From the NCBI RefSeq assembly GCF_900167135.1, contig NZ_FUWZ01000005.1:133003-197002 (forward strand): a stretch of DNA of 64,000 nucleotides, in the 5' to 3' direction. How positions within the stretch are numbered: position 1 is the stretch's first letter; every line of letters starts with the position of its first letter. Positions 1-8,433 of the stretch are shown piece after piece. Source of the DNA: Chitinophaga eiseniae. Its GTDB lineage: Bacteria > Bacteroidota > Bacteroidia > Chitinophagales > Chitinophagaceae. A program made the translations under genes and the position numbers. The notes below the pieces were generated by a model that saw nothing but the letters and a program-made list of their open reading frames with translations, was not told the origin of the DNA and made no database searches.

Positions 1-97
1 GAAATTCATCGAACGCAAGGTGTTCCTCGAACTGTTTGTGAAAGTACGCGGCAAATGGAGGGATAATGACCTGTACCTGAAAGAATACGGGTACTAG
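1..97 (+). CDS. era: GTPase Era, C-terminal end (partial)
   Basis: Only the last 31 codons are present, in the frame starting at base 2 and ending with TAG at 95-97. The peptide has the Era C-terminal pattern: a KVFLELFVKV strand, then W-R-x-N/D and a terminal E-Y-G-Y, matching the end of the KH domain that binds 16S rRNA. Era is an essential GTPase for 30S subunit maturation. The gene lies 36 bases before der in the same direction, so the two ribosome-assembly GTPases may be co-transcribed. The GTPase domain lies outside the window, so the call rests on the tail and the der neighbour. Confidence 0.75.
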   Translation, partial: KFIERKVFLELFVKVRGKWRDNDLYLKEYGY

Positions 98-133
98 GTT
101 GTAATTTTAAAAAGTAGTAATCATAATAATACA

Positions 134-1447
134 ATGGCTGGATTTACAGTAGCTATAGTGGGCCGCCCGAACGTGGGCAAATCAACGTTGTTCAACCGTT
201 TGCTGGAACAGCGCCGCGCTATCGTAGACGATCAGAGCGGTGTTACCCGCGATCGTCAGTACGGTATCGCCGACTGGAACGGCAAATCTTTCAACGTGAT
301 CGATACCGGCGGGTTTGTGACCAACAGTGATGATGTTTTTGAGCGGGAAATCCGCAAACAGGCGAAAGTGGCCATGGACGAGGCAAACGTACTCATTTTC
401 ATGGTAGATGTGTCTACCGGTATCACAGACCTCGACACCGATGTGGCCAACCTGCTGCGCCGTACCTCCAAACCGGTGTACCTGGTTGTCAATAAAGTAG
501 ACAACGCCCAGCGTCAGCTGGAAGCCAACGAATTCTACAGCCTCGGCTTCGAAAATACCTTCTTCCTCTCCTCCATGAGCGGCAGCGGCACCGGTGAACT
601 CCTGGACGCCGTGGTGTCCCATATCACCGACGATATGGAAGACCCCAGCCTGGAAGCAGACGTACCGAAAATCGCCATCATCGGCCAGCCAAACGTAGGT
701 AAATCCTCCCTGCTCAACGCCCTCGTAGGCGCCGACCGCAACATCGTTTCCGATATCGCCGGCACTACCCGCGATACCATCCATACCCGGTACAATATGT
801 ACCAGAAAGACTTCATCCTGATCGATACGGCCGGTATCCGCCGTAAACAGAAGGTGAACGAGGACCTGGAGTTCTACTCCGTGATCCGCGCCATCAAAGC
901 GGTCGATGAAGCAGACGTGGTCATGCTGCTGCTGGATGCCGAAAAAGGCATTACCGCACAGGACCTCAGCATCTTCAGCCTCGCCGCCCGTAAGGGTAAA
1001 GGCGTAGTGGTGCTGGTCAACAAATGGGACCTGGTGGAAAAAAGCACCAACACCGCCCGCGACTACGAGAAAGAACTGAAAGGCCGCCTCGCGCCGTTCT
1101 CCGACGTGCCCATCATCTTCACTTCCGTGATAGAGAAGCAACGTATCTTCAAAGCAATCGAAGCAGCGCTGGACGTGTACGAAAATCGCCTGCGCAGAGT
1201 GCAGACAGCCCGCCTCAACGAGGTGATGCTGAAAGCGATAGAAGCGTATCACCCACCGGTAGTAAGAGGTGTGCCCATCCGTATCAAATACGTAACACAG
1301 CTGCCTACCCACACACCGGCGTTTGCGTTCTTCTGTAACCTGCCAGACGATGTGAAGGCGCCCTACCGGAACTACCTGGAAAACCAGCTCCGTAGCAACT
1401 TCAATTTCAGTGGTGTCCCTGTGAAGATCTTTTTCCGGAAAAAATAG
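134..1447 (+). CDS. der: Ribosome-assembly GTPase Der (EngA)
   Basis: The protein has 437 residues and two tandem GTPase domains, which is diagnostic for Der. Domain 1 has the P-loop GRPNVGKST (about residues 10-18), DTGG (57-60) and NKVD (120-123). Domain 2 has GQPNVGKSS (about 184-192), DTAG (231-234) and NKWD (296-299). A KH-like C-terminal domain follows (about 355-437). Der acts in late assembly of the 50S ribosomal subunit. Length is normal and both nucleotide-binding sites are intact. The ATG at 134 gives the canonical start just before the first P-loop strand. It sits directly after era. Confidence 0.97.
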   Translation: MAGFTVAIVGRPNVGKSTLFNRLLEQRRAIVDDQSGVTRDRQYGIADWNGKSFNVIDTGGFVTNSDDVFEREIRKQAKVAMDEANVLIFMVDVSTGITDLDTDVANLLRRTSKPVYLVVNKVDNAQRQLEANEFYSLGFENTFFLSSMSGSGTGELLDAVVSHITDDMEDPSLEADVPKIAIIGQPNVGKSSLLNALVGADRNIVSDIAGTTRDTIHTRYNMYQKDFILIDTAGIRRKQKVNEDLEFYSVIRAIKAVDEADVVMLLLDAEKGITAQDLSIFSLAARKGKGVVVLVNKWDLVEKSTNTARDYEKELKGRLAPFSDVPIIFTSVIEKQRIFKAIEAALDVYENRLRRVQTARLNEVMLKAIEAYHPPVVRGVPIRIKYVTQLPTHTPAFAFFCNLPDDVKAPYRNYLENQLRSNFNFSGVPVKIFFRKK

Positions 1448-1473
1448 GCCGTAAAAAAAGGGAATGAATAGAT

Positions 1474-1503
1474 TTTGTATTCTGAAATTATTCTATACCT
1501 TTG
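1474..1503 (+). promoter_or_regulatory. Bacteroidota-type promoter of the small lipoprotein gene
   Basis: TTTG at 1474-1477, 18 bases, then TACCTTTG at 1496-1503. This matches the Bacteroidota consensus TTTG-N(17-23)-TAnnTTTG and lies about 30 bases upstream of the ATG at 1535. No transcript start was measured. Confidence 0.7.
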
Positions 1504-1534
1504 CCGCGGTTTTAAAAAAATAAAACAAACTAAA

Positions 1535-1756
1535 ATGAAAAAAGTATTTGTATTTGCAATCGCAGCTGGTATGTTCTTCGTAGCTTGTAACGGTGGTAGC
1601 ACTCCTGCTACTGACTCTACTGCTACTACTGTAGACACTATGAACGCTGCTCCTGTAGCTCCAGTTACTGATTCTGCTGCTGTTGTAGCTCCTGCTGATT
1701 CTGCTGCTACTGTAGCTCCAGCTGCTGACTCTGCTGCTGCAACTCCTGCTAAGTAA
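1535..1756 (+). CDS. Small Ala/Thr/Ser-rich lipoprotein
   Basis: A 73-residue product. The ATG at 1535 is chosen because it begins a lipoprotein signal (MKKVFVFAIAAGMFFVAC, lipobox Cys at about residue 18) and follows a good promoter. Upstream in-frame starts would overlap that promoter. The mature part is low complexity with repeated Asp-Ser-Ala-Ala and Val-Ala-Pro units, like a flexible surface or periplasmic linker. Codon use is strongly biased to a few T-ending codons (GCT, GTA, ACT), as in highly expressed genes. It is monocistronic, with its own promoter and a strong terminator. The specific function is unknown. Confidence 0.75.
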   Translation: MKKVFVFAIAAGMFFVACNGGSTPATDSTATTVDTMNAAPVAPVTDSAAVVAPADSAATVAPAADSAAATPAK

Positions 1757-1801
1757 GCGAATATTATTTCTAAATAATATCAATTCTTGCAAGAATAAAA
1801 A

Positions 1802-1830
1802 GGCCGATTGCTTAGCAATCGGCTTTTTTA
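1802..1830 (+). terminator. Bidirectional rho-independent terminator
   Basis: GCCGATTG (1803-1810) pairs with CAATCGGC (1816-1823), followed by a run of T. Upstream AAAAA gives a T-run on the other strand. It therefore can end both the lipoprotein gene (+) and the convergent SirB1-like gene (-). Confidence 0.85.
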
Positions 1831-1854
1831 TTGGGCATATATTAAATGCAGTAA

Positions 1855-2727
1855 TTAATCTTCGAGCAGGGAGGCGAGATTGCTTAACTCATCCTGGCGG
1901 TAAGCGTCTTTGTCGTCCCGGAAACATTTCGCCAGCTCTTCGAGCAGAAACTGAATGATACGTTTGTTGGACTGCGGTTTGAAATAAGACGGTACGGAGG
2001 GGACGGAAACTCTTTTCAGGTAAGTGTCCACATCCTGCTGGGTATAGATCTGTCCCTGAATGGGATCAATGAAAAACAGGATACGCTGGTCATCCGGATC
2101 TATCGGTTCATCAAAATCGATGAAGGTATCAAAATAAGCAAGGATAAACTGCCGGGGGATATTCACCGCATATACCGGCAGGTCCAGCATGGCGCACAGG
2201 CTCTGGTAGATGATCCCGTTGGTAACGGGATTGCCTTTTTTGGACTCTATCACCTGGTTGATGAAGAACTGGTTTTTCCGCTGATAGGAGACTTCTTCCC
2301 CTTTCAGGCCGAAGTAATTATAGATCATGCTGTTAAGCACATTGATCTTCTCCAGCGGCGTCAGGTAGTTATTCAGCTCCAGCCAGATATTGCGTTTAAT
2401 GCGTTCTATTTCGTTCAGGATCTGAGAGGGCGCCAGGTCGGGAAACTGGTAGCGGGCCACCAGGATAGCGCCCTGCATGAGGTCCTGCAGCTCCGATTGG
2501 CTCCATGCACGCAAGGCAGCCTGCAGGTCCTGGTAATGGACCCGGTGGATCAGCAGTTCTATCCTCTCCTGTATGGATTCATCCACGGTATTCTCCCACA
2601 GATTCTCCAGGTTGGGAATGATCTCCTTACCGTACAGCAGTATTTTGCTGGCGACGGTGTCGAATACTTCCTGGTCCGGATCATCCAACAGGTGGAACAA
2701 TGCATTTATTTCCTTGTTTTCGTGCAT
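1855..2727 (-). CDS. SirB1-like transglutaminase-fold protein
   Basis: A 290-residue cytoplasmic protein. The N-terminal half is helical and HEAT-like (residues 1-90). The middle resembles the Transglut_core2/SirB1 family: a Gly-Asn-Pro-Val motif, then an I-Y-x-S-L-C-A-M-L-D-L-P-V-Y-A-V segment and a conserved Phe-Ile-Leu strand. The family is widespread; its biochemical role is not settled, and whether it acts as a peptidase is unknown. The start codon lies 6 bases after the topA stop, so it is almost certainly co-transcribed downstream of topA. Confidence 0.75.
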   Translation of the reverse strand: MHENKEINALFHLLDDPDQEVFDTVASKILLYGKEIIPNLENLWENTVDESIQERIELLIHRVHYQDLQAALRAWSQSELQDLMQGAILVARYQFPDLAPSQILNEIERIKRNIWLELNNYLTPLEKINVLNSMIYNYFGLKGEEVSYQRKNQFFINQVIESKKGNPVTNGIIYQSLCAMLDLPVYAVNIPRQFILAYFDTFIDFDEPIDPDDQRILFFIDPIQGQIYTQQDVDTYLKRVSVPSVPSYFKPQSNKRIIQFLLEELAKCFRDDKDAYRQDELSNLASLLED

Positions 2728-2733
2728 GTCGGG

Positions 2734-5088
2734 TTATTCAGCTTTCTTCTTCCGTGGCGGTGCTTTTTTCTTAGGCGGATTAGCTTTGGCTTCTTCAATG
2801 ATAGCTTTGGCTTCTTCCACGGTCAGGTCCGCAGCGGTGTCAATTTTCTCTTTCGGTATCTTGAAGTTCTTCAGGCCCTGTTTGATGTAGGGACCATAAG
2901 GCCCTTTCAGGATCTGGATCTTCTCCTTTTCAAATATTTTGATGGTCCGCTCGTCTTTGGCGGCTCTTTTTTCCACGATCAGCGGCGCTACTTCGTCCAG
3001 TTCCACGGTGTACGGGTCCATTTCCTTTTTGAGGGAATAGAACTTTTTATCGTGTTGCGCATATGGACCGAAGCGGCCGATGTTGACGATTACCTCTGAA
3101 TCCTCGAACTGGCCGATGTTGCGCGGCAGGCGGAACAGCTCCATCGCTTCTTCCAGGGAGATGGTTTCGATGCTCTGGGTCGTTTTCAGTTTGGCGAAGC
3201 GGGGTTTCTCCTCATCTTCTACCTTACCGATCTGGATCATCGGGCCATAACGTCCCATACGGGCCACAATCGGTTTGCCGGTAGCTTCTTCCACGCCCAG
3301 CTGGCGTTCGCCTTTTACGCGTTCGGCGTTTTCCAGCGTGTTTTCCACATCTTTATGGAATGGGCTGTAAAACTCTTTCAGCATTTTGTTCCACACTTTC
3401 TTGCCGTTGGCGATTTCATCGAACTCTTCTTCAATTTTAGCGGTGAAGCCGTAGTCCATCACGGAATTGAAGTACTGGTTGAGGAAATCGGTCACGATCA
3501 TGCCGAGATCGGTGGGGAACAGTTTGGATTTTTCGGCGCCGGTATTTTCGCTGTCTGTCTGCTGGCTGATTTGATCAGCTTTCAGTATCAGGATGCGGAA
3601 TTCTCTTTTTATGCCTTCTTTGTCCCTTTTTTCCACATATCCTCTTTTCTGGATGGTGGTAATGGTAGGGGCGTAGGTAGACGGGCGGCCGATGCCCAGT
3701 TCTTCCAGTTTTTTAACGAGGCTGGCCTCTGTATAGCGGGGCGCAGGGCGGGAGAATCTTTCGGTGGCCTTCATTTCTCTCAGGTCCAGCGTCTGTTTCA
3801 CGGCCAGTGGCGGCAGTGATCCTTCCTGTGCTTCGTCTTCGTTGATATCTTCATCGTCGTGGCTTTCCATGTATACTTTCAGGAAGCCGTCGAATTTCAG
3901 CACTTCACCGCTGGCGGTGAGCTCCTCATTGTTGGTGGAGATGCTGATTTTGGCGATGGTTTTTTCCAGTTCAGCGTCGGCCATCTGGCTGGCGATGGTG
4001 CGTTTCCAGATCAGCTCGTACAGTTTGCGGGTGTCGCTGTCGTCTACGGTGGAGTTCTCCATGTAGGTAGGACGGATAGCTTCGTGCGCTTCCTGGGCGG
4101 ACTCATTTTTGTTTTTGAATTTGCGGAACTGATGGTAGCGGTCGCCGAAGCTGGTTTTGATCGCTTTTTCGATTTCCGTTACCGCTGTATCGGAGAGGTT
4201 GACGGAGTCAGTACGCATGTAGGTGATAAAACCGCTTTCATACAGTTTCTGGGCCAGCAACATGGTTTTGGATACGCTGTATCCCAGTTTGCGGCTGGCT
4301 TCCTGTTGCAGGGTAGAAGTGGTGAAAGGGGCGGCAGGTGATTTTTTGCCGGGTTTTACCTGTATGTCTTTTACGGAATAGACGGCGCTGACGCAGTCTT
4401 TGAGGAATTTCTCCGCATCTTCCGCTGTTTTGAACTTGTTGGGGCCTTCCGCTTTAAAGGAGATGTTTTTACCGTTGATGTCTTTACCGGTAAACCATGC
4501 TTCCACTTTAAAGGTGCTGACGGCGGTGAAACCGTTGATCTCCCGTTCTCTTTCCACGATCAGGCGTACAGCCACTGACTGCACACGGCCGGCAGAGAGG
4601 GAGTTACGCATGCTCATTTTTCTCCATAGCACAGGGGAGAGCTCAAAACCCACGATCCTGTCGAGGATACGGCGGGCCTGCTGAGCGTTTACCCGGTCCA
4701 TATCGAGCTTACGGGGGTGCTGTACCGCATTTTCGATGGCCGGTTTGGTGATTTCGTGGAATACGATGCGTTTGGTTTCTTTCGGATCGAGGCCCAATAC
4801 CTCGCACAAATGCCATGAAATGGCTTCCCCTTCACGGTCCTCATCCGTTGCCAGCCAAACCTCATCGGTTTCCTTTGCCAGCTTCTTCAGGTCTTTTACC
4901 ACCTTTTCTTTATCTTCCGGTATTACATATTTAGGCTTGAAGTTATTTTCGATGTCTATCCCCATGTCGTCCTTCTCCAGGTCACGGATGTGCCCGAAGC
5001 AGGATTTGACTTCAAAGTCCTTGCCCAGAATTTTTTCAATGGTCTTGGCCTTTGCCGGGGACTCCACTATAACTAAATTTTTTGCCAT
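2734..5088 (-). CDS. topA: DNA topoisomerase I (type IA)
   Basis: A 784-residue type IA topoisomerase that relaxes negative supercoils. The N-terminal Toprim domain has VESPAKAKTI (residues 8-17) and the acidic TDEDREGEAISWH motif (81-93). The catalytic tyrosine is Tyr290 in GFITYMRTDSVNLS. The C-terminal third has no Cys4 zinc fingers. Instead it carries three glycine/aromatic topo_C_Rpt repeats (GRYGPMIQIG, GRFGPYAQHD, GPYGPYIKQG) and a Lys/Pro-rich tail, which is usual in Bacteroidota. It is first gene of a two-gene operon with the SirB1-like gene. Confidence 0.97.
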   Translation of the reverse strand: MAKNLVIVESPAKAKTIEKILGKDFEVKSCFGHIRDLEKDDMGIDIENNFKPKYVIPEDKEKVVKDLKKLAKETDEVWLATDEDREGEAISWHLCEVLGLDPKETKRIVFHEITKPAIENAVQHPRKLDMDRVNAQQARRILDRIVGFELSPVLWRKMSMRNSLSAGRVQSVAVRLIVEREREINGFTAVSTFKVEAWFTGKDINGKNISFKAEGPNKFKTAEDAEKFLKDCVSAVYSVKDIQVKPGKKSPAAPFTTSTLQQEASRKLGYSVSKTMLLAQKLYESGFITYMRTDSVNLSDTAVTEIEKAIKTSFGDRYHQFRKFKNKNESAQEAHEAIRPTYMENSTVDDSDTRKLYELIWKRTIASQMADAELEKTIAKISISTNNEELTASGEVLKFDGFLKVYMESHDDEDINEDEAQEGSLPPLAVKQTLDLREMKATERFSRPAPRYTEASLVKKLEELGIGRPSTYAPTITTIQKRGYVEKRDKEGIKREFRILILKADQISQQTDSENTGAEKSKLFPTDLGMIVTDFLNQYFNSVMDYGFTAKIEEEFDEIANGKKVWNKMLKEFYSPFHKDVENTLENAERVKGERQLGVEEATGKPIVARMGRYGPMIQIGKVEDEEKPRFAKLKTTQSIETISLEEAMELFRLPRNIGQFEDSEVIVNIGRFGPYAQHDKKFYSLKKEMDPYTVELDEVAPLIVEKRAAKDERTIKIFEKEKIQILKGPYGPYIKQGLKNFKIPKEKIDTAADLTVEEAKAIIEEAKANPPKKKAPPRKKKAE

Positions 5089-5385
5089 GTATGCTTCTTT
5101 AATGTGCTGCTAAATACGTAAAAAATCGTAAAATAAATACTAATAGGATTTTGCAATTATATAAAAGTACCTTCAAAATAAAAAATAAGGCGTCTTTAAA
5201 GGTAAAATTACGAATTACGGATCAGGAAGACGAATGTACGGAATACTGGTTGTCCCCAAAACAGGTGAACTTGTCCTGTAGAGAACCTGTCATATGATAA
5301 ATCTTTACAAAGAATAAATAATCATAATTTATAATCAGAAGGTTGTAATTGCCGATTGCTCACGTGTAATTTGTATTTTTAGTTT
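5089..5385. other. AT-rich intergenic region between divergent topA and DUF2520 gene
   Basis: 297 bases with no convincing ORF. It must hold promoters for topA (-) and for the gene at 5386 (+). TATTTTTA at 5373-5380 resembles a -7 box but lies too close to the ATG to be convincing. A short ATTACGAATTACGG stretch at about 5206-5219 is the same heptamer found expanded at 6152-6280. Confidence 0.5.
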
Positions 5386-6150
5386 ATGGATATTGTAATC
5401 ATTGGCACTGGAAATGTGGCCCATTGTTTCGGACAGTTGTTAAAACTGCATGGCCACCAGATAAAACAGGTGGTGGGGCGTAACGCCGACCATGCCAGGG
5501 AGCTGTCGGAGATGCTCAACGCCTCCTTCACCATCGACCTGATGGATATTAATATGGAAGCGGACGTATACCTGCTGGCCGTCAGCGACGCTGCCATCCC
5601 GGAGCTGAATGATCAGCTCCGCCTGGGCAAAAGGATCGTGGCCCACACGGCCGGGGCGGTACCGCTGAGCGCTATTTCCCGGATTTCGGTCAACACCGGG
5701 GTGCTGTACCCGTTGCAGTCCATCCGCAAAGAACTCAAAAACTACCCGCCCATCCCCATCATGCTGGAAGCGGGTAATGACGAAGTGCTGAAACGCCTGC
5801 AGGCGGTAGCCGGCAGCCTGGCCTCCCGCATCACCATCGCCGATTCGGACCAGCGCCTGAAGTATCACCTCACCGCAGTACTGTGCAATAACTTCACCAA
5901 CCACCTCTTCGCAGAGGCAAAAGCCTACTGTGACCGGGAGCAGCTGGACTTCTCCTTGCTGCAGCCTATTATTAAGGAGACTTTCGACCGGCTGGAGCGG
6001 TACGCCCCGGAGACGGTGCAAACGGGTCCGGCCCTCCGTAATGATGAAACGACCATGGCCCTGCACCGTGCCCTGCTGGCCGGCGACGAACAGCTGAAAC
6101 GGATGTACGAAGTGATGAGCGAAGCTATTTACCAGTTCCACAAAAAATAA
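5386..6150 (+). CDS. Rossmann-fold DUF2520 protein
   Basis: A 254-residue protein. The N-terminus is a dinucleotide-binding Rossmann fold (IVIIGTGNVAHCFG, residues 3-16), like NADP-dependent oxidoreductases of the F420/pyrroline-5-carboxylate reductase type. The C-terminal half matches the all-helical DUF2520 domain, with the LTAVLCNNFTNHL segment (about 167-179). The family is common in Bacteroidota beside KdsC-like phosphatases, as here. The substrate is unknown. Length and start are normal. Confidence 0.8.
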   Translation: MDIVIIGTGNVAHCFGQLLKLHGHQIKQVVGRNADHARELSEMLNASFTIDLMDINMEADVYLLAVSDAAIPELNDQLRLGKRIVAHTAGAVPLSAISRISVNTGVLYPLQSIRKELKNYPPIPIMLEAGNDEVLKRLQAVAGSLASRITIADSDQRLKYHLTAVLCNNFTNHLFAEAKAYCDREQLDFSLLQPIIKETFDRLERYAPETVQTGPALRNDETTMALHRALLAGDEQLKRMYEVMSEAIYQFHKK

Positions 6151-6151
6151 T

Positions 6152-6280
6152 TACGAATTACGAATTACGAATTACGAATTACGACCGGGCTGGTTAGTTG
6201 CCTTGTTTTATCATAAAATAATGAAATGCAATTCCGGCAGAACCCTAAATTCGTAATTCGTAATTCGTAATTCGTAATTA
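6152..6280. repeat. Heptamer repeat arrays in inverted orientation
   Basis: About four tandem copies of the heptamer ATTACGA (6152-6183) face about four copies of its reverse complement TCGTAAT (about 6251-6279), separated by about 65 bases. The arms can form a long hairpin. The repeat lies between the DUF2520 and KdsC-like genes and ends close to the ATG at 6291. It may attenuate or stabilise the transcript; no function is shown. Confidence 0.8.
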
Positions 6281-6290
6281 CATTTGCCGG

Positions 6291-6812
6291 ATGAACGTAT
6301 TAGCTTTATTCAAGCCTGTTACCACTTTCGTGCTGGACGTGGATGGGGTGCTGACGGATGGAACGCTGCAGTTATTGCCCGGCGGGGAAATGTCGCGCAA
6401 AATGAATATTAAGGACGGTTACGCCTTACAGCTGGCCGTTAAAAAAGGGTACCGGGTGGTCATCATCTCCGGCGGAAGATCGGAGAGTGTGGTCAGCAGG
6501 CTGCAGGGCCTGGGGATCACCGACATCTACACCGGTATTCATGATAAGAAGGAAAAACTCCAGGATTATGTGTTTGAGCATGATCTCACCTGGGACGAAA
6601 TCCTGTATATGGGCGACGACATCCCTGACTACCAGGTGATGCAGCTCGTAGCCCTGCCTACCTGTCCGGCTGATGCGGTCAGCGAGATCAAAAGCATCTC
6701 CCGGTATATATCCCCGGTAGCAGGCGGACAAGGTTGTGTAAGGGAGGTAATAGAAAAAGTCCTGAAGCTCAATGATCACTGGCTGATGGACGAAGGCATT
6801 GCATCGAAATAA
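6291..6812 (+). CDS. KdsC-like HAD phosphatase (KDO-8-phosphate phosphatase)
   Basis: A 173-residue C0-type HAD phosphatase. The catalytic motif DVDGVLTDG (residues 16-24) carries the nucleophile Asp16 and acid/base Asp18. Motif II is IISGGRSE (about 62-69) and motif IV is MGDDIPD (about 105-111). These match KdsC, which makes KDO from KDO-8-phosphate for lipopolysaccharide inner core. Related C0 HADs act on other sugar phosphates, so the substrate is inferred. It precedes the UbiA gene by 13 bases. Confidence 0.85.
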   Translation: MNVLALFKPVTTFVLDVDGVLTDGTLQLLPGGEMSRKMNIKDGYALQLAVKKGYRVVIISGGRSESVVSRLQGLGITDIYTGIHDKKEKLQDYVFEHDLTWDEILYMGDDIPDYQVMQLVALPTCPADAVSEIKSISRYISPVAGGQGCVREVIEKVLKLNDHWLMDEGIASK

Positions 6813-6825
6813 TAAACAGAACACT

Positions 6826-7767
6826 ATGAAGCTCTGGGCTGCGTTTTTTAAGCTGGTGAGATATCCCAACCTCATTTATATTACCCTTACCCAGTTCTTA
6901 TTGCAGTATTGCGTGGTGGAGCCGGTGTTGCACAGCAGCGGCGAAGAGCCTTCCCTCTCGGTGGTGCAGTTTGTGCTGCTGAGCCTTTCCACCGTACTCA
7001 TTGCGGCCGCGGGTTATATTATCAACGATTATTTCGATATCAACATCGATATTGTCAATAAACCGGACAAGATGGTGCTGGATAAAATTATCAGCCGCCG
7101 CTGGGCCATGGCATGGCATACCATATTTAATATGGCGGGCGTGTCGCTGGGCTTTATCGTGGCGTGGAAAACCGGCCAGATTTATCTGGGCTTTACCCAG
7201 GTGATCTGCTCCCTGCTGCTCTGGTTTTATTCCACTTCCTTCAAACGGCAGGTGCTGATCGGTAATGTGGTCATCTCGCTGTTGACCGCCCTGTCAGTAT
7301 CTGTGGTGGGCTTTTACGAGAAACAGATCTATGAAAGCTTCGAAGCCATTATGTCGCCCTCCGGCCGTAAACTGATACAGATCATCGGTGTGTATGCGTT
7401 GTTTGCCTTTATCATTTCCATGGTACGCGAAGTAGTGAAAGACCTGGAAGACATGATCGGTGACAGCAAAGACGGCTGCCGTACCATCCCCATCATCTGG
7501 GGCGTGCTGCCGGCTAAAAGGCTGTGCAATATACTGTTGCTGGCGTTGCAGGTGACCATCATCGCCGTAGAGATAAGGGTATGGCTGCTGGGCTGGTATA
7601 TCGCCATCGCCTACCTGTTGCTGTTGGTGCAGGCGCCCTGCGTATATGCCTACGTGTTATTGAAGAAGGCCCATCTGCCGGAACATTATCACCGCGTCAG
7701 CTCCGTGGTAAAATGGGTGATGCTGACCGGAATTTTATCTATGATCTTTTTTAAATGTTATTTATAG
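6826..7767 (+). CDS. UbiA-family prenyltransferase
   Basis: A 313-residue integral membrane protein of the UbiA superfamily. The first Asp-rich motif is NDYFDINID (about residues 67-75) and the second is DLEDMIGDSKDG (about 206-217); both bind Mg-diphosphate. About eight or nine hydrophobic helices are visible. It transfers a prenyl group to an acceptor. In Bacteroidota such copies are often annotated geranylgeranylglycerol-phosphate geranylgeranyltransferase-like, but the acceptor cannot be read from sequence. The ATG at 6826 is preferred; an ATG at 6799 would overlap the KdsC-like gene and add a polar tail. Confidence 0.85.
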   Translation: MKLWAAFFKLVRYPNLIYITLTQFLLQYCVVEPVLHSSGEEPSLSVVQFVLLSLSTVLIAAAGYIINDYFDINIDIVNKPDKMVLDKIISRRWAMAWHTIFNMAGVSLGFIVAWKTGQIYLGFTQVICSLLLWFYSTSFKRQVLIGNVVISLLTALSVSVVGFYEKQIYESFEAIMSPSGRKLIQIIGVYALFAFIISMVREVVKDLEDMIGDSKDGCRTIPIIWGVLPAKRLCNILLLALQVTIIAVEIRVWLLGWYIAIAYLLLLVQAPCVYAYVLLKKAHLPEHYHRVSSVVKWVMLTGILSMIFFKCYL

Positions 7768-7769
7768 AG

Positions 7770-8354
7770 ATGTACAAAGGCGCTCCCGTAGTACTGGCTT
7801 CCCAGTCGCCCCGCAGAAAACAGTTGCTGGAACAGGCAGGCATTCCTTTCGAGGTGAGAGTGGTGGAAACCGCGGAGACATATCCTCCCGGCCTGGCCAC
7901 GGAACAGATCCCTGTTCATATCGCACAACAGAAAGCTGCGGCCGTAGCGTCGCTTTGTCAGCCTGAAGAGATCGTCATTGCTGCGGACACGGTAGTGGTG
8001 CTCGATGAAACCATCATCGGCAAACCGAAAGACCGCGACGATGCGGTACGTATCCTCACCGCGCTCAGTGGCCGCGAACACCGCGTGATCACCGGCGTAG
8101 TGATCCGTTGCAACGGTACGGAGAAAACGTTCTCCCAGACGACCACGGTACATTTTAAGCCGCTCACCCACGAGCAGGTAACGTATTATGTGGATAACTA
8201 CAAACCCTACGACAAAGCCGGCGCCTATGCTATCCAGGAATGGATCGGCGCGGTAGGTATTGACAGTATCCATGGCTGTTTTTATAATGTTATGGGGCTG
8301 CCTGTCAGCAAGGTAGCAGAAGAACTCAACCTGATCCCCACATCCCGGTCTTAG
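7770..8354 (+). CDS. maf: Maf-like nucleotide pyrophosphatase
   Basis: A 194-residue Maf/HAM1-fold protein. It shows the family N-terminus LASQSPRRKQLLEQAG, the IAADTVVVLD segment with the catalytic Asp, the IGKPKD motif and YDKAGAYAIQ. Maf proteins hydrolyse dTTP, UTP or modified nucleotides as house-cleaning enzymes. The start at 7770 puts the motif near the N-terminus as usual. An alternative ATG at 7755 would overlap the UbiA gene by 13 bases. It is the last gene of the KdsC-UbiA-Maf run. Confidence 0.92.
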   Translation: MYKGAPVVLASQSPRRKQLLEQAGIPFEVRVVETAETYPPGLATEQIPVHIAQQKAAAVASLCQPEEIVIAADTVVVLDETIIGKPKDRDDAVRILTALSGREHRVITGVVIRCNGTEKTFSQTTTVHFKPLTHEQVTYYVDNYKPYDKAGAYAIQEWIGAVGIDSIHGCFYNVMGLPVSKVAEELNLIPTSRS

Positions 8355-8364
8355 GGCCGGGGGG

Positions 8365-8396
8365 CAAAAAAATGAGCCAATCCGAAAGGATTGGCC
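8365..8396 (-). terminator. Terminator of the metB-like/hom operon
   Basis: GCCAATCC (8376-8383), a GAAA loop (read TTTC on the minus strand) and GGATTGGC (8388-8395). On the minus strand the stem is followed by TCATTTTTTT. On the plus strand there is no T-run, so it mainly serves the minus operon. Confidence 0.8.
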
Positions 8397-8433
8397 CGCA
8401 TAAGTGGTTGGTTGTGCCGATGGCACCAATATT

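Noticed and set aside
182..1312. Long minus-strand ORF (376 codons) inside der
   Set aside because: Antisense shadow of der; His/Gln/Val-rich translation with no domain, start context or promoter.
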